This document shows, piece after piece, positions 13,397 to 25,500 of a stretch of DNA of 60,000 bases. The notes beneath the pieces are model-generated. The model searched no databases and had not been told where the DNA came from. It worked only from the letters and a program-made list of their open reading frames with translations. Both the position numbers and the translations under genes were made by a program. Within the stretch, counting starts at the first letter, position 1. Each line of letters starts with the position of its first letter. The stretch comes from Strigamia acuminata (taxonomy: Eukaryota; Arthropoda; Chilopoda; Geophilomorpha; Linotaeniidae), in NCBI GenBank assembly GCA_949358305.1, contig OX442321.1, forward strand, positions 8,707,605 to 8,767,604, written 5' to 3'.

Positions 13397-14411
13397 CTTT
13401 CAACGGCAAGCTTAACAACCTCTTTCCGACACTTTGGCTCAATCCTAGCCAATGTGAAGGAAGATGAAAGCAAAGTCCCTATTCAAGTCATCAGATTAGA
13501 AGTGCATGTGATGGAAAGACGTAAAATAAAGGGTGTACAGTTGCATCTACCGCCTCTGTTTACGTTGTGCGCTTGATTAAAAAAACAAACCGATACAAAC
13601 TGATGCCAGCACAGTCGATACATTACCTGGAAGTAACCTGGAATTATTTATCAGACCCAGAGTTATTTAGAATCTCCTGGTTGGGAGTTGAAGAAGTGGA
13701 ACATAACTGGTAACACTTGAAATCATCAGATTTTTACAGATATTTATAACTTGAGGTATTATAAGTGAGCTTTTGAGGCCACTCGTACATTTCTTTGGGT
13801 CATCAGCTTTAAAATTCGACTTGTGCCACGCCCTTTTAAAGCACGCGCTTTAAGAGTAATTATTTTTAAAATAAAACAGGATATTGCTATATTTATAAAT
13901 TTATCAACAGAACATGGTTTTAAATTCTAATAATTTTTACATGAATCAAAATAGCCGCGGTTCAATGAGTCGTAAGTTTAGGATGGAAAGTATTTAATGG
14001 TCATCTTGGCAATACGTTTGCCCTTTAACCTTTGTCGATCACCCGTGAGACGAGATGGAGGCTGCCAAACGCAGACGCTACATGCTGTAAATGGAATCAG
14101 CCATGCACATGATGTAAATATGCCTGAAAGGCGAGTGAGTTGTGACGTATGCGTATGCATGGTTTTCAAGGAGTTTAATTATTGTTATGTCTTTTCTCTT
14201 ATTTTCTATTTATTTCTTATCTATTTGCGCAAAGTCTTTTGGAAATTCATTACTCGTTCGTTGTAGTGAGTGGGTGTTGTTTAATTGAACTTCTTGTAAC
14301 GAAGTCAATTGGAATTTGATTTGCAACAATATTAAGAGTTTGAATTTGCGTGGTCATTCGACTGGCGAAATTTAAATTCTTTTATTCAGGGGTTTATTCT
14401 TGACTTGGAAA

Positions 14412-14471
14412 TCCCTTCTGGTTTTTTTTTCAGTGTGCACCAGAAGGGAATTTTTTTTTTTTTTTTTTTTT
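14412..14471. repeat. Perfect 10-bp hairpin followed by a T tract
   Basis: TCCCTTCTGG (14412-14421) and CCAGAAGGGA (14440-14449) form a perfect stem with an 18-nt loop, followed directly by more than 20 T. It resembles a hairpin-terminator shape, but in an animal intron this is more likely a structured or retro-element tail. Confidence 0.6.
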
Positions 14472-14814
14472 TTAATTTAAAAAAAAATAATTGAATATCA
14501 GTTTATCCATAACAAAGATAATGATTCTGCTAGAAGAAGTAATGTTGAATTTTATCATGTGTCTATGCATTTTTTATTATTTTTAATATTACTGGATAAG
14601 CTTTTAAATTTTTTACAAGACTTCTTTCCTCGTTACAATTGAACAAAATCCATTTATTTAGTAATGCGTATAGAACGTATGTCAGTTGTAGGATTCTACC
14701 AACTGAGCGTGGAATTGCGTTTCCAATCGTGAAATGTCATTCTATGAATTTTAGGTACGATCTCTAAATTCATCATGGAAATGATTAAAGCTATATGAAT
14801 AACTTTTCATAGAA

Positions 14815-14836
14815 ATATATATATATATATATATAT
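14815..14836. repeat. (AT)11 microsatellite
   Basis: This is an uninterrupted AT dinucleotide run in the large neuroligin intron. Confidence 0.95.
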
Positions 14837-16196
14837 TTTACAAAAAAAATATTAATTTTACAATAAGATTGTATTTTGAACTAGTAAAACTACTATTAGT
14901 ACATGACACCTACGGTATAACGTAATAAACCGATAAAACAACATCTAAAGGAAGTCGGTTTTAGGTAATTTATTTCTTTTCATTTTTTTTTAAAAAAAAA
15001 AGCATTGTGGAAAAGGAAGAAAAAGTAATTGAATTGTTGCTTTGAAAAGGCAACCTATTTTGTATTATTCATTCGACTGCACGTATTTGAAGATATTTAT
15101 CGTGGTTTAATGCTTGTTACTAATTCGGAAAAAAGGCTCATACAAACACGAGCGGCACTTACATTAAGGACGTAGAAATTGCTGTGTAATTTATTCCATT
15201 TGCTAGATGAGTAATGAGTGTTGAAAGGTATTTTTAGTGCAATCGATATACACAAGAAAAAGAGATTGTATAAAAAGCAGACATGGACTTGTCTCTTGTG
15301 ACAAAAAAAAAAGATAAAAAGAATAAGCAACTTGTTCCTCAGTGGTTTTTTCCAAAATATTTTTGTACTACTTCTTTGGATGAACTCTTTTCTTTGGTTG
15401 TCCCTTTCTGTTTAATGTTCTGCTCCAAGGCATTCGGATAAAACAGACACAGAAAAACTTTTTCTTCTATTTTTTTTTCACAAATTTTTTTCCCTGTCCT
15501 TTTTCTTCGTTACTTTCCTTAGCAGCGGGTTTTTTTCTCATGAGGATTTAAATTTTTATGAAGTCACTTGAATATTTCTTTGTTTTTAATTTTCCCCGCA
15601 TTATTTTCTTCCTCCTATGGGCTTACAATTATAAATTTTAATGAAAATTTAAACATGAATAGAAAGTTAGATCCTGGTAGAAAATAGAAAATAGAAATCA
15701 TCATATCGTTTTTTTGAAAATATAAGTGTCTAACTTTTTGGAAATATTTATATTTAGAAAGAAACATTTGGAGAATGATAATGTAGAGTGAATATAGTGA
15801 TCACACAATGCATGTTTTGAACATTTTTCCAGGATTTATATTTGAACATGAATTTTTTATCTAGGAAATATCATCATTCTTAGCAAGGTCATTTATCTAG
15901 TTGAAAAGTAAGGGGTTTTAGGCTTAATATAAAGCTTGACAGATTAGCTAACCCTAAGCGTAGTATCCGTTTGTTTTTCCTCTTTGGTGCTATGTGCAGT
16001 GCGTGTCAAAATCGTTCTGGCAAACAGAATCATGCATCATAATAATTTTGTCGTCAATACGAGGCTGCGGGATAAATCATGACAGGGAAGCCTCACCTCA
16101 AGCTCACAGGGGGCGGCCAGGCGCATACCAATGAGAGGCCTGTGGTGTTCTCTTGTCTTTGCTTCCCTTTACGCCCTTTATTGATTGAAGGGATCA

Positions 16197-16208
16197 CCAC
16201 TAGGTGGC
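16197..16208 (+). promoter_or_regulatory. CTCF-like motif, perfect core
   Basis: CCACTAGGTGGC matches the CTCF core CCASYAGRKGGC at all 12 positions and is followed by A, as in the extended motif. It lies in the large neuroligin intron. Confidence 0.5.
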
Positions 16209-19200
16209 AAATTAGCCCACAAACTATTATAGTTTAAGCGGGATTTTGGAGATTTCTCCGAACATAATTAATCAGAAGGACTGGCTTTTTCAATAGGATG
16301 TGCAATTCGTTTGATGGTGCGAACGGAGCGTTTAAAATTAACATTCCAATTGGTTGATGAAATGTGTACGTACTAAAATTTTTGTTTGGATGCAGTCTGG
16401 TCTGGAGATTAAAATTTATCTCTGAACGGGATTATGGCTGCTAACAGTGACCGTGTATGGTAGTAAAATGAAGCGTTTTACCGGTATAATGTGTGATTGG
16501 AATATTAAGCACGGCAAATGCCAGGTTTTAAAATTTGTAGCTTTCTGCTTTATTTTATATTGTCCATACATCTTTAGTGGGTGTGTTTTGCGATGCTTTT
16601 ATAGCGCCGCACTAAAATTACAATTTGAGAGCGGTTTCCATCAGTCTGCCTCAGTTCAGTGCATTTCTTCAACTTAGATTTCGTTTTATACACCTAGAAT
16701 ATTTTCCTGGTTTTATCTCTTGCGTTTTAATCTTGTTTTCTTGGTTCTGCTTTAAAACGCGAATTTTTTTTTCAAAGCAATTTAATTACTCGGGGATCCG
16801 AATTTTTTTTTTTTTTTTTTTTAAAGTATGTTTATATTTCTTTTCTCCAAGTAATTAAAACATCTGATTATTTGTTTCAGCATGATACAATTGTAATAAA
16901 AAATATTTGATTATTTTTTTTTGTTAAATCGTTATGGTTTTGTAAGTCTGAATTAGGTTTATTTTATCTCTCGTTTCTTTATTCTTAATTGATTTTTCTG
17001 CTCGTGAATGCTAAGTGCATGCCATTTGTCAGGGCAGAAAAATGGGCAAAAGGCGCGCCTTAGCTGAAAGAATTGGCAAGCAACGAGGCGATGGAAGAAA
17101 AATAAAAGTTGCTGCTTGCCATGATCCAAGACGACTGTGCATCAAGTTAACTATTGCACCATTTCACTTGTGCAGTGTAAGCCTATGGGCTCTTTTTCTT
17201 GACTATATTGGCTGGTGTTGCCACAATTTGCTGCCTCGTTGTGTGCACACTGGTGACCAAATTCCCTGATCTTATATGTGAGCTATAGGATTTGAAACAC
17301 CCATTTTACTACTTATTCCTTCATTTTTCTTCGTGTCGGAAATTTGAGGGGTCGAAAGGAAATGAAAGGGTTAAAACTAACACTAGCTGTCATGAAGGAA
17401 GGTATTTAGAGAAATTCATTCATTGGCAACTCGTAATAAAATCCCAATGAAGGAGACCTAACAGTTAATGAAAGTTTTTTTTTTTTTTTTTTCTTTTTTT
17501 TTATTTCTAAATTGTATAAATTTGAAGATGAAAATACCTTTTTCCACAGAAAAAGGTGAATTGGATGGACTTTTCGCAAGTCACTGACAAGTTGTGTAAT
17601 CAAAGATAACATATTGCTATTTACACAGGAGGAATTTTCCCTTCCTCGGAGTGAATTTCAACTTTAAAAAAAGGAGTAACAAAATCAATAAAGCTGTACA
17701 AATTCCAGAATATTTTATTCTTCCGTGTTTATCTGACGTCTTCTCCATAAAACATGCGTGAATATAAATACATTACAAGAGAAATCCATTTCCGCGTATG
17801 GAATACCGCGGATATTATGTACATCTTGCTCTCCAAGCTGCTTTTCTTTATTCGCGTCTCACGAACATCTCCAGATGGAGCCACTGTCCAATTTTTTTTT
17901 TCGGCTTCTTTTTACTTGGGTTATGGTGTAGGTCGACTCTTTCTTGAGTGTGAGGATCGTTTGTCTTGATACAAAGCGAAAGAAATGACCTGTGGCTGGA
18001 GGCCAAGCTCAAGTGGCAGTGGCGAGCTAGGGAGGGGTCTTCAACTACTAACCTGATTTTATCCACCATTTTTTGATCTGATATAACGTTAAAGTTTGGT
18101 AGCAAATGTTGTTTGGCGCACGTTTAATGGGCAAATTTTATTAGCCGCTTTGTAAAAATGGAGTTTCATCTTTAATAAAAGGCCGAAGAAAAGAATTTCG
18201 ATTCCCACGCGAATTCAGACAAGAATTGAATTAAAAATGAATGAAATTAGAGCTTAATCCAAATATTACTTTTAAAAAAATGGCGGCACCACTTGCAGGC
18301 TTTATTTTGAAGATGAAATTTGAAATAAATGAAATGTGCGTTTTTTATTAGTTTTGAGTCGTCGCTCGTCCTTCCATTTGGCGCTGCGACGATTCTTTAA
18401 ATACGAGTTGAGCCTTCAATTTAAGGGCGGAAAGCTTAAGGAAGGCAAATGGCGTTTTTGACTCTGCAGCGTGGGTGGCTGGGTCGGCGAGCGGTAGCTG
18501 AATGTACGCGAGAAACTTTTCGCCGGCGAAAGCTCCGCCTGGTCGCACTTGCTGCAATGCAGCACAGCCAAGCAGAAAATCTGCCGAATGGGGAAAATTT
18601 CGAATGAACCTTGTCTGTGCTGCTTTTCTTATTCTTCTCCTTTCTTTTTCTTTTTTTTTGTAGTGGGTTAGGAATGGTAGAAAATAAAGGAATTTAAAGA
18701 CGAAGAAGTGGAAGGGGGAAAAGAAAACGCACGAAAGGATGAAAGAAAAAGAAGAAAGAAAAAAAAAAGACAGTCGTTGTCATAATGTGCGTAATAAAGG
18801 AAATTAAATTGCAAAATGCGGGTGTTGTAATGCTTGAATATTCAGTTCGAGTGGTTTTAGCTGATGTAATGATTTGAAAATGAGTTTTTTGGAGTAATTT
18901 CTTTCTAGTTAAATTAGAAATTAGACAAAAACGAAAAAGAAATAATATCAAATTCTTTTCTGTGCAGAAAAGTGTTTAATCATTTCCATTTATTGTTTTA
19001 ATTGAGCGCTTTGAAATGCTTGATACTACTCTGTTTTTTACGATTACCTTCTTTCTTTTTATTGATATTTGGTTTTCTTATTGTGTGAGGCAGAAAACAC
19101 GAGGAAAAGACAAAACCAAGGTAACAATAAAACGAGAATACAATCTTAGAGTAAAGACAAAAGTTTTTTATGATTTGAAGTTTTGGTTTAACCATAATAA

Positions 19201-22200
19201 AAAGGTAATAAAATTTTGAGGGCAAAAAAAATAGTGCAAAATTTTCTATTTTTTGTGCCTAAATCCTAAAATAAATTCCCGTCTCGTTTTGGTGACGGTC
19301 AGAGTATGTGAAACGATGATGAGGGTGCGGAGTTATGATCACTTCCATTTGCTTTGTGAAGAGATTTCAATTGAAGCCTCCATTGTACGTCGACAGGGCA
19401 GCGATGGGAAAAGAAAAGGCGAAGGCGGGGACCTCAGTGTTCTTGAGGAAACAGGAAATTGCTAGTAGCTTCATCACCTTCAAAAGAGATAGTCTTCTTC
19501 TTCTTTTTTTTGGCTGTTGTGTGCTCTGGCTATAATTGGGGAGGTTGTGGATATTATCTTTGTCAATCGGTTGATTGCGTTGTTCTTGCCAGTCGGACAC
19601 TGCTTTGCTTTTCGTACCACCACTTAATACCGCATCTTCGTTAGAACTTCAGTGCACGTCTTTGTTAATTGGATTTTGTTGCTCTATTTTGTTTGGTGTT
19701 TAAAACCAATCGGAAATGAATACTAGTGTTCAGTTGGGGTAAACTACAATTGCACTTGTGTGATGTGCATGCCAAAGATGCTTGTTTGACTTCAATACGA
19801 TTGATTATCCTAAAAGCAGGAACAAGAGGTAAACAAGCAATGAAAAGTACACTGAATATAAATTGATTTAATTCATTTTAATGCATTATTCAAATAATGA
19901 AAAGTACAAATTGAAAAACAACATTATTTTCATCTTTATTTAATTTGTTTGTTTCTACATTTGAAATACTTTTTTTTTCGAAATACATAAAATCTTTTCT
20001 CGGCCTTTCACAATCATAAACGCTACCTATATCAACTTAAAGGGAAAATCTGACCAGCTGGGGTTTTGCAGATAATCTTTTGATGAGCTAAACTTCTAAG
20101 ATTTTATGTTTCGCCAACTTGACTTTCGCCGGTGGTCGATAGACCTCTTCTGTGTCATTTGAGTTGAGGCCCACCAGACAATTTGCAGATAACAATATTC
20201 AAGGTCGTCGCTGTATGCTATTTTGCCATTGTAAGTAATGAAATAGGAGCGAATAGAATGTATTTTAGAATTTGGAAACAATCCCGCAATTGTGTTATTA
20301 TACTCGCTTATGTAAATGGCATGAGTGAATAGTTTAACAACGGGCATGGAAAATATGGTGCACATTTTACATTGCATTAAATATGTAACTTTATATTGTT
20401 TATCTTTTGAAAATAGACGAGTTTGTTCTGCACTTTGTTGACACATCTTTGTTAAAATTGATATATTTGAGTAAAGTGGACCGAGTGTTAGTTATTAATT
20501 AAGTTGTCGTTGCTGTTTGAAATTAAATTTATCGTGCACTTTTGTTCCTTGTTCAAATGTTTGCTTCGCCTCACTTGTTAGGGTGATTGAAGAGGGAGGC
20601 AGGGAGGCGTGGAGATGGCAAAGACGAGCAAAGAGGATGGGGGATGGAAGAAACAAGGTTCAATTGGGGGATCGAACGCTAGGCACGCTCGTGAGCTAAC
20701 TTCATTTTCGAGTGACCAGATACCAAACGAGCTTGAGACCCTCAGGAAAGGAAGGAAGGAAAAGGAAAGTGGAGGGAAAAAGAAGTAGAGAGAGAGAGTG
20801 AGTTAAGAATGGTCAGTGTACATTGCTGCCGCTTTTGTTTGGCTTACCTGCATGGTACACGCTAGGCAATATGACAAATACGATTTACATGTTGGTATAT
20901 CGAATCGGATGGTTAGTTTGACGAGAGAGTTAAGGAGCCTTGTTCCTTTGTCTTCTCTTTGGGGAGGTTTTGCAGGCAAACAAAGATATTTGGTATTCCG
21001 TCGTTATCTTTGTTGCGCAAGTCAGCAATATTTTTTTTTTTTTTTTCTTTTTATTTCTTTTTTTTTCAGTCAGATGATTTCATTTAAGTTTTATCTCCAT
21101 TTTTGTGGAAGTTGTTTTAAAACCTCTTGGGTGCATTCCGTGTGCAGTGTGAATGAAAAAATGTTGATGGTTTTGTTGGCTTTTTCCTCCAGTTTTGGTT
21201 AATGCGTTTTAATTAAGGCCCCGTTTTTTAAAAATTTAAAATTTACATTTTCTTTGCTTTTATTAAATTGGTTTTTCTTTTTTTTCCTCTTCATGTTTGT
21301 CTTTTTTTTTTTAAATTTTTAATTTAGCAAAATTATATTTGTTTTATTAAATACGAACACAGTATATTTGTTCAAACCAAATTAGGGTTTTCTTTTTTAT
21401 GTATTTTCGTCTTGATATCTTCAATTTTTCTTTCTTTTAATATTTGAAAAAGCCAAACTGCGCCCTCCAGTGCATAAATCCGTCAGCCTGGGAACTCGTT
21501 TTGCGGCATGTTTACGCCCCCACTCTGCAGTCGTGGGTCCTTGTCTCTCGACTTCATTAGCTTTTTCTCGAGACCCTTTCTCTTATTCCACGCCCCATCA
21601 GCCTTCATTATAGCGAATTTACGACAACCTCGGTAGAGTAACATTTTTTTAAAAATTCGTCTATGTGCATCCGGCTCAGTGGCAATGCAAATGGATGGGA
21701 TTTGGTAAAACAAAGCGAGGGCTTTGAATATTAAAACATATCGTGTTTCTTTTTGCTCTTTCTTTTTGATGATAATATTTGGCAACATTGGTTAAAACGA
21801 GGTTTATTTTTTCTATCTCCGACATCCCCTTCATTTTTTTTCCCCGGCTAAGGTTATTTGCATTTTACATCCGGGGCGAAGGCGTTACTATGACGACTGC
21901 CTGGGGTTTCTATCATCCTCATATGTCGATCGTCAAAAGAGGTTTCAATTTATTTCATGAAGCAACGAGGCAAATTGCTTTTCCAGTTTGGACACGGAGC
22001 TAACTTAATACAATAGCAATAATTGCCAAAGTGTAATATTAAAAAAACGAAATTTATAATATTAATTTTGGAATATTAAATAATAAAATATAGATGATAA
22101 TGATACCGTGAGGTTTTAAAAATTGTAATGTGCTGAGCAGTTAAGTTGGAGCACGTCGACACGACAACTTTAAATAGTTTAAAGTTTGTTGTGAGTGAGT

Positions 22201-22429
22201 AATTCAATTAAAGACATGGGTTTGCACTTTTGACTTGACCCCAAGTTTTTTTCTTTCCTCTTTACTCGAATTCTTTTGTACAAGTTTGTGTGTGCTAAGT
22301 CCATTTTCTTGTCCTAAGGCTTTGCGAATGAGGGAGGTTTCGTTGAGGTGAATGTGACAGTGTATGGAGTTTTGATGTTTACTGAGTGTGTAACTGACGT
22401 CCATTTTTTTTCTCTCTCTTTCTCCGCAG

Positions 22430-22575
22430 GGAACCGAACGATATCGAGAAGAAAGTGGGCAAAGATGTGTCGAATGTGGAAGAAAACCCGGATAACGACG
22501 CGAAAAACAAGAATCGTTTCGCCAAACTGGCCTGGCCTCAGTTCGAACATGTGCATCAGAAATACTTGAGCATAG
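22430..22575 (+). CDS. Neuroligin, short internal exon
   Basis: The exon follows TTTCTCCGCAG and ends before GTAGAA. Its first G completes the Gly codon left by the previous exon. Its last G is completed by AC of the next exon to give Asp. It encodes EPNDIEKKVGKDV, a charged Asn/Asp/Lys stretch, then RFAKLAWPQFEHVHQKYLSI. This is the neuroligin region between FWTNFA..GDPN and the IGLKPRVRDHYR block, at the C-terminal edge of the ectodomain. The charged insert is longer than in vertebrate neuroligins and may be a lineage-specific surface loop. The minus-strand ORFs across it are shadows. Confidence 0.9.
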
Positions 22576-25500
22576 GTAGAAGTTGCGTTTTTTTTTTCTC
22601 GTGTAAAATGAAGGGAGGGCATGAAAATGGCGCAATGGGGATAGGTTTGGATCGCTGCCAAACTATAGTGGATCCCATGGTAACTGACCAAGCAGAAAAG
22701 TGAACAGACGACTAAGAAAAAGTCTTTAGATATGTGAGCGTTAATTTGGTAAGATTATATTTTTGAAAAAAGAAAATTAGTTCGTGCTGGGTTAGTCAAA
22801 CGATGAGTTTACGAGGGAAAAAATTGAGAAATTGGTTTTAGGTCCTTATGCTTAAAAAAAATGTTCCGAACACTAAAAATCGGCTCATTAAAATGCCGTT
22901 TTTTATTCTGATAACGTTTTGTCATTGGTCGGTTATTCCAAGCATCCGTTGAATACTAATCTGGCTTGAATGAAATGTGAGTCGGGTATTTGGATTTTAA
23001 TCCATGCTGGGAATATTTTAAAGAATTGCCTCGTATAAATATTGAAACTGGAAAAAATAAATATTTATTTTTTTCTCTTTAACATTTGCTTCATAAATAA
23101 TCGTGGTTCGGAATGGAAAGCAGACTTCTTGAGAAGAATATATGATTAGCATATTTCTAAATTATTTATTTCGGACATTAGTGCCTCGTGGTTTAATTTA
23201 TAAATTTGCAGCGGCGCAATCTCTTCGTAAATAAAAATTATTTAATGCAGTTTGATAAGTGGGGAATGTTAATTGGGCAATTTGATGATGCCTCGAAAAA
23301 TTGACCTTTGTCGTCCGGATATATGTCAATCAATTTCTAACTATTAAATTTCAAGAGACAGAGAGAAATCATCGATTTCCTGCAACAAAGCTGGAATTGC
23401 ATTGCTTTTACCTGAACACGAGTATTGCTGTGAAGTTTGATGGGGGCAGCACTTGAAACACGAATGACTTTAATTCCAAGTGAAAGCATTAGAATGTCAG
23501 CAAATGTTGTTTCGATGATGTCAAGTAACGATATCACTTGTGTTTATCGCTCATGGGGACACAGGTATCGAACCTCGTTTTTTATCTTGGCAAATGCAAT
23601 TTGGAATCAATAACATTGAACTTTGCATTTCCCCCACAAGTGTTCAGAAGTTTCGTTAAGAAGATTAACGAGAAATGCGGAATTGCAGCGCTGCTCGGTA
23701 TTTATTTCTAAGGATAAAATTTCGATTTGTTTAATCTTTTCGTAATAATGGCGGACATTTATTATACCCTGCGTTAAAAAAAACAAGTGTGCTTGCTGCG
23801 TTTAATCAATCGCTCCAAGTGGTTCAAATGATGTGATGATGAAGCTTAAATTAAAATGCAAAATTGGGATTCGAAGTGGGAGGTACAAAACAGATTCTCA
23901 ATATCCTTAATGAGTTTTAATGACATTGTACAAATTTTCCAGTCTTAAGATATAATATTGGCAATAATAATTTTATGTGTTTCTGCTTTTGCAAGACGGA
24001 GGGTCCTTGTTGCATTTAAAAGACTCGCTTTAGCGTAATTTTATTTTAAATCATTGCGCACTGCGTGGTGAGCTTAGTGATCTAATTCAAACATCCAAAA
24101 TATCCCCAAAGATAAACTTGACACACTGTTGTTGCTTTAATTTACGACGGCGCGCCGATTCGTGTCGAAATATTTGGATCAAGTACATTAATTTAACTGT
24201 ACTTTTCTTTAATTATTAATTGTCTAATGTGAAAGCGATCAAATAGTAGAAATAATTAAATTTCACGCAGTTTTAATTCGTTCGCGTTGGTACTTTGAGA
24301 CGTGTGAAATTACACACGAAATTAGTGGTCTTGTGCAGTTTCATGTTCCGGTGTTTCGCACGTAAACGCTTGGGGACTCGGGACGCTGGTTGTGACCCTG
24401 CTGTTAATTTTAATTAATTATCACGATATTTTTAGCGCTGGTAGAGATTTTTGTTACAACCAAAGTGATTGAAATCAATAGATTTTAATTATACTCACTA
24501 CCCAGACACTGTTGTTTAATTGATTCCTCTTGAGCCTTCGGAAATAGGTGCAAAGAGGAGCTGATTGCCTCATCGACCACCGCAGCAGTGCGGTCGCCCA
24601 TCTGGCTGTTCTGCTTGAATTTTTTCAATATTTTTCTTGAAAATTGAATTATTGGTCGAAATTGATGTTGCTAAAGGTTTTCTACCATATACTTGTGGGT
24701 TTCGTCCAACAATTTATTTCACTTTTTATTACAAATCACAAAAAAATCAATAAAAACAATAAAGATTTACCGAGTTTGAAAAAAAAAATTAATTTGCTAT
24801 TTCGGTGGACCGGTAACTAATTTTATAAGCAATTCAAAAAAAAAAAAGTTTGTACCCATTCTCGTCGTATCACCATACTTAAACGAGCATATTTCTTTAA
24901 GCGCGATCAGTCGATGATTAAATTGGTGGCTCGCCATTAGAATTGCTTTGACGTGCCGCCAGGCGAGTGCGTGGAGCACTATGTTTATGAGGTGATGGAT
25001 TGGACTTTTTTTTTTCTTTCAAATTTTTCCCTCCTTTTTATTATTATATTTTTTTTTCTCATTGTCGTTCTTTTGCCGCTTTGAATATTTAATGGCTTAG
25101 CTCGTCAAGTCGACGCCCCTGAACTCATAAATGTCACCCTGTAGCCACCGCCGTGTGACCAAAAGAAAAGGAAATGGCAGCAGTATTGGTTAATTCGAAT
25201 GTAACTTTTATGAGTTTGGGCATGAAATTAATTGCTGCTGGAGGGTTATTATTGTGACAATGGATGGGTATCCGAAAAGTAAACAAATAAGTTATTTATT
25301 TTAAGAAGGTCTAATGAAGAAAAGTCATTTCGTTTACCTTCTTTTTCGTGTAGTGTGAACGGATGGTGTTATGAGAGGTGAGTGGGAGTCTAACTCGTTC
25401 GCTTTTTTACGAGCGGAACGAGAGTTAACAGCGCACGTTCACTGGTTCGTCTTTGGAATCTCACCCTTCCATACCACTGTACCAACTTGCCGTTGCCTCA

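Larger units (their letters stand above)
10467..22429 (+). other. Neuroligin intron, about 12.0 kb
   Basis: The intron is bounded by GTAAGT at 10467 and CTTTCTCCGCAG ending at 22429. It contains no ORF with recognisable protein similarity. Visible contents are a 10-bp tandem repeat (11364-11402), a hairpin followed by a T tract (14412-14471), an AT microsatellite (14815-14836), CTCF-like motifs (13385, 16197, 21460), and purine-rich tracts near 18711-18772 and 20740-20799. Confidence 0.85.

Noticed and set aside
20096-20446. 116-codon minus-strand ORF
   Set aside because: It has no family signature and lies in AT-rich intron. It is probably chance.
22204-22703. ORFs in other frames across the short neuroligin exon
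   Set aside because: They run through splice sites and do not match any family. The EPNDIEKK frame joins both neighbours in phase.
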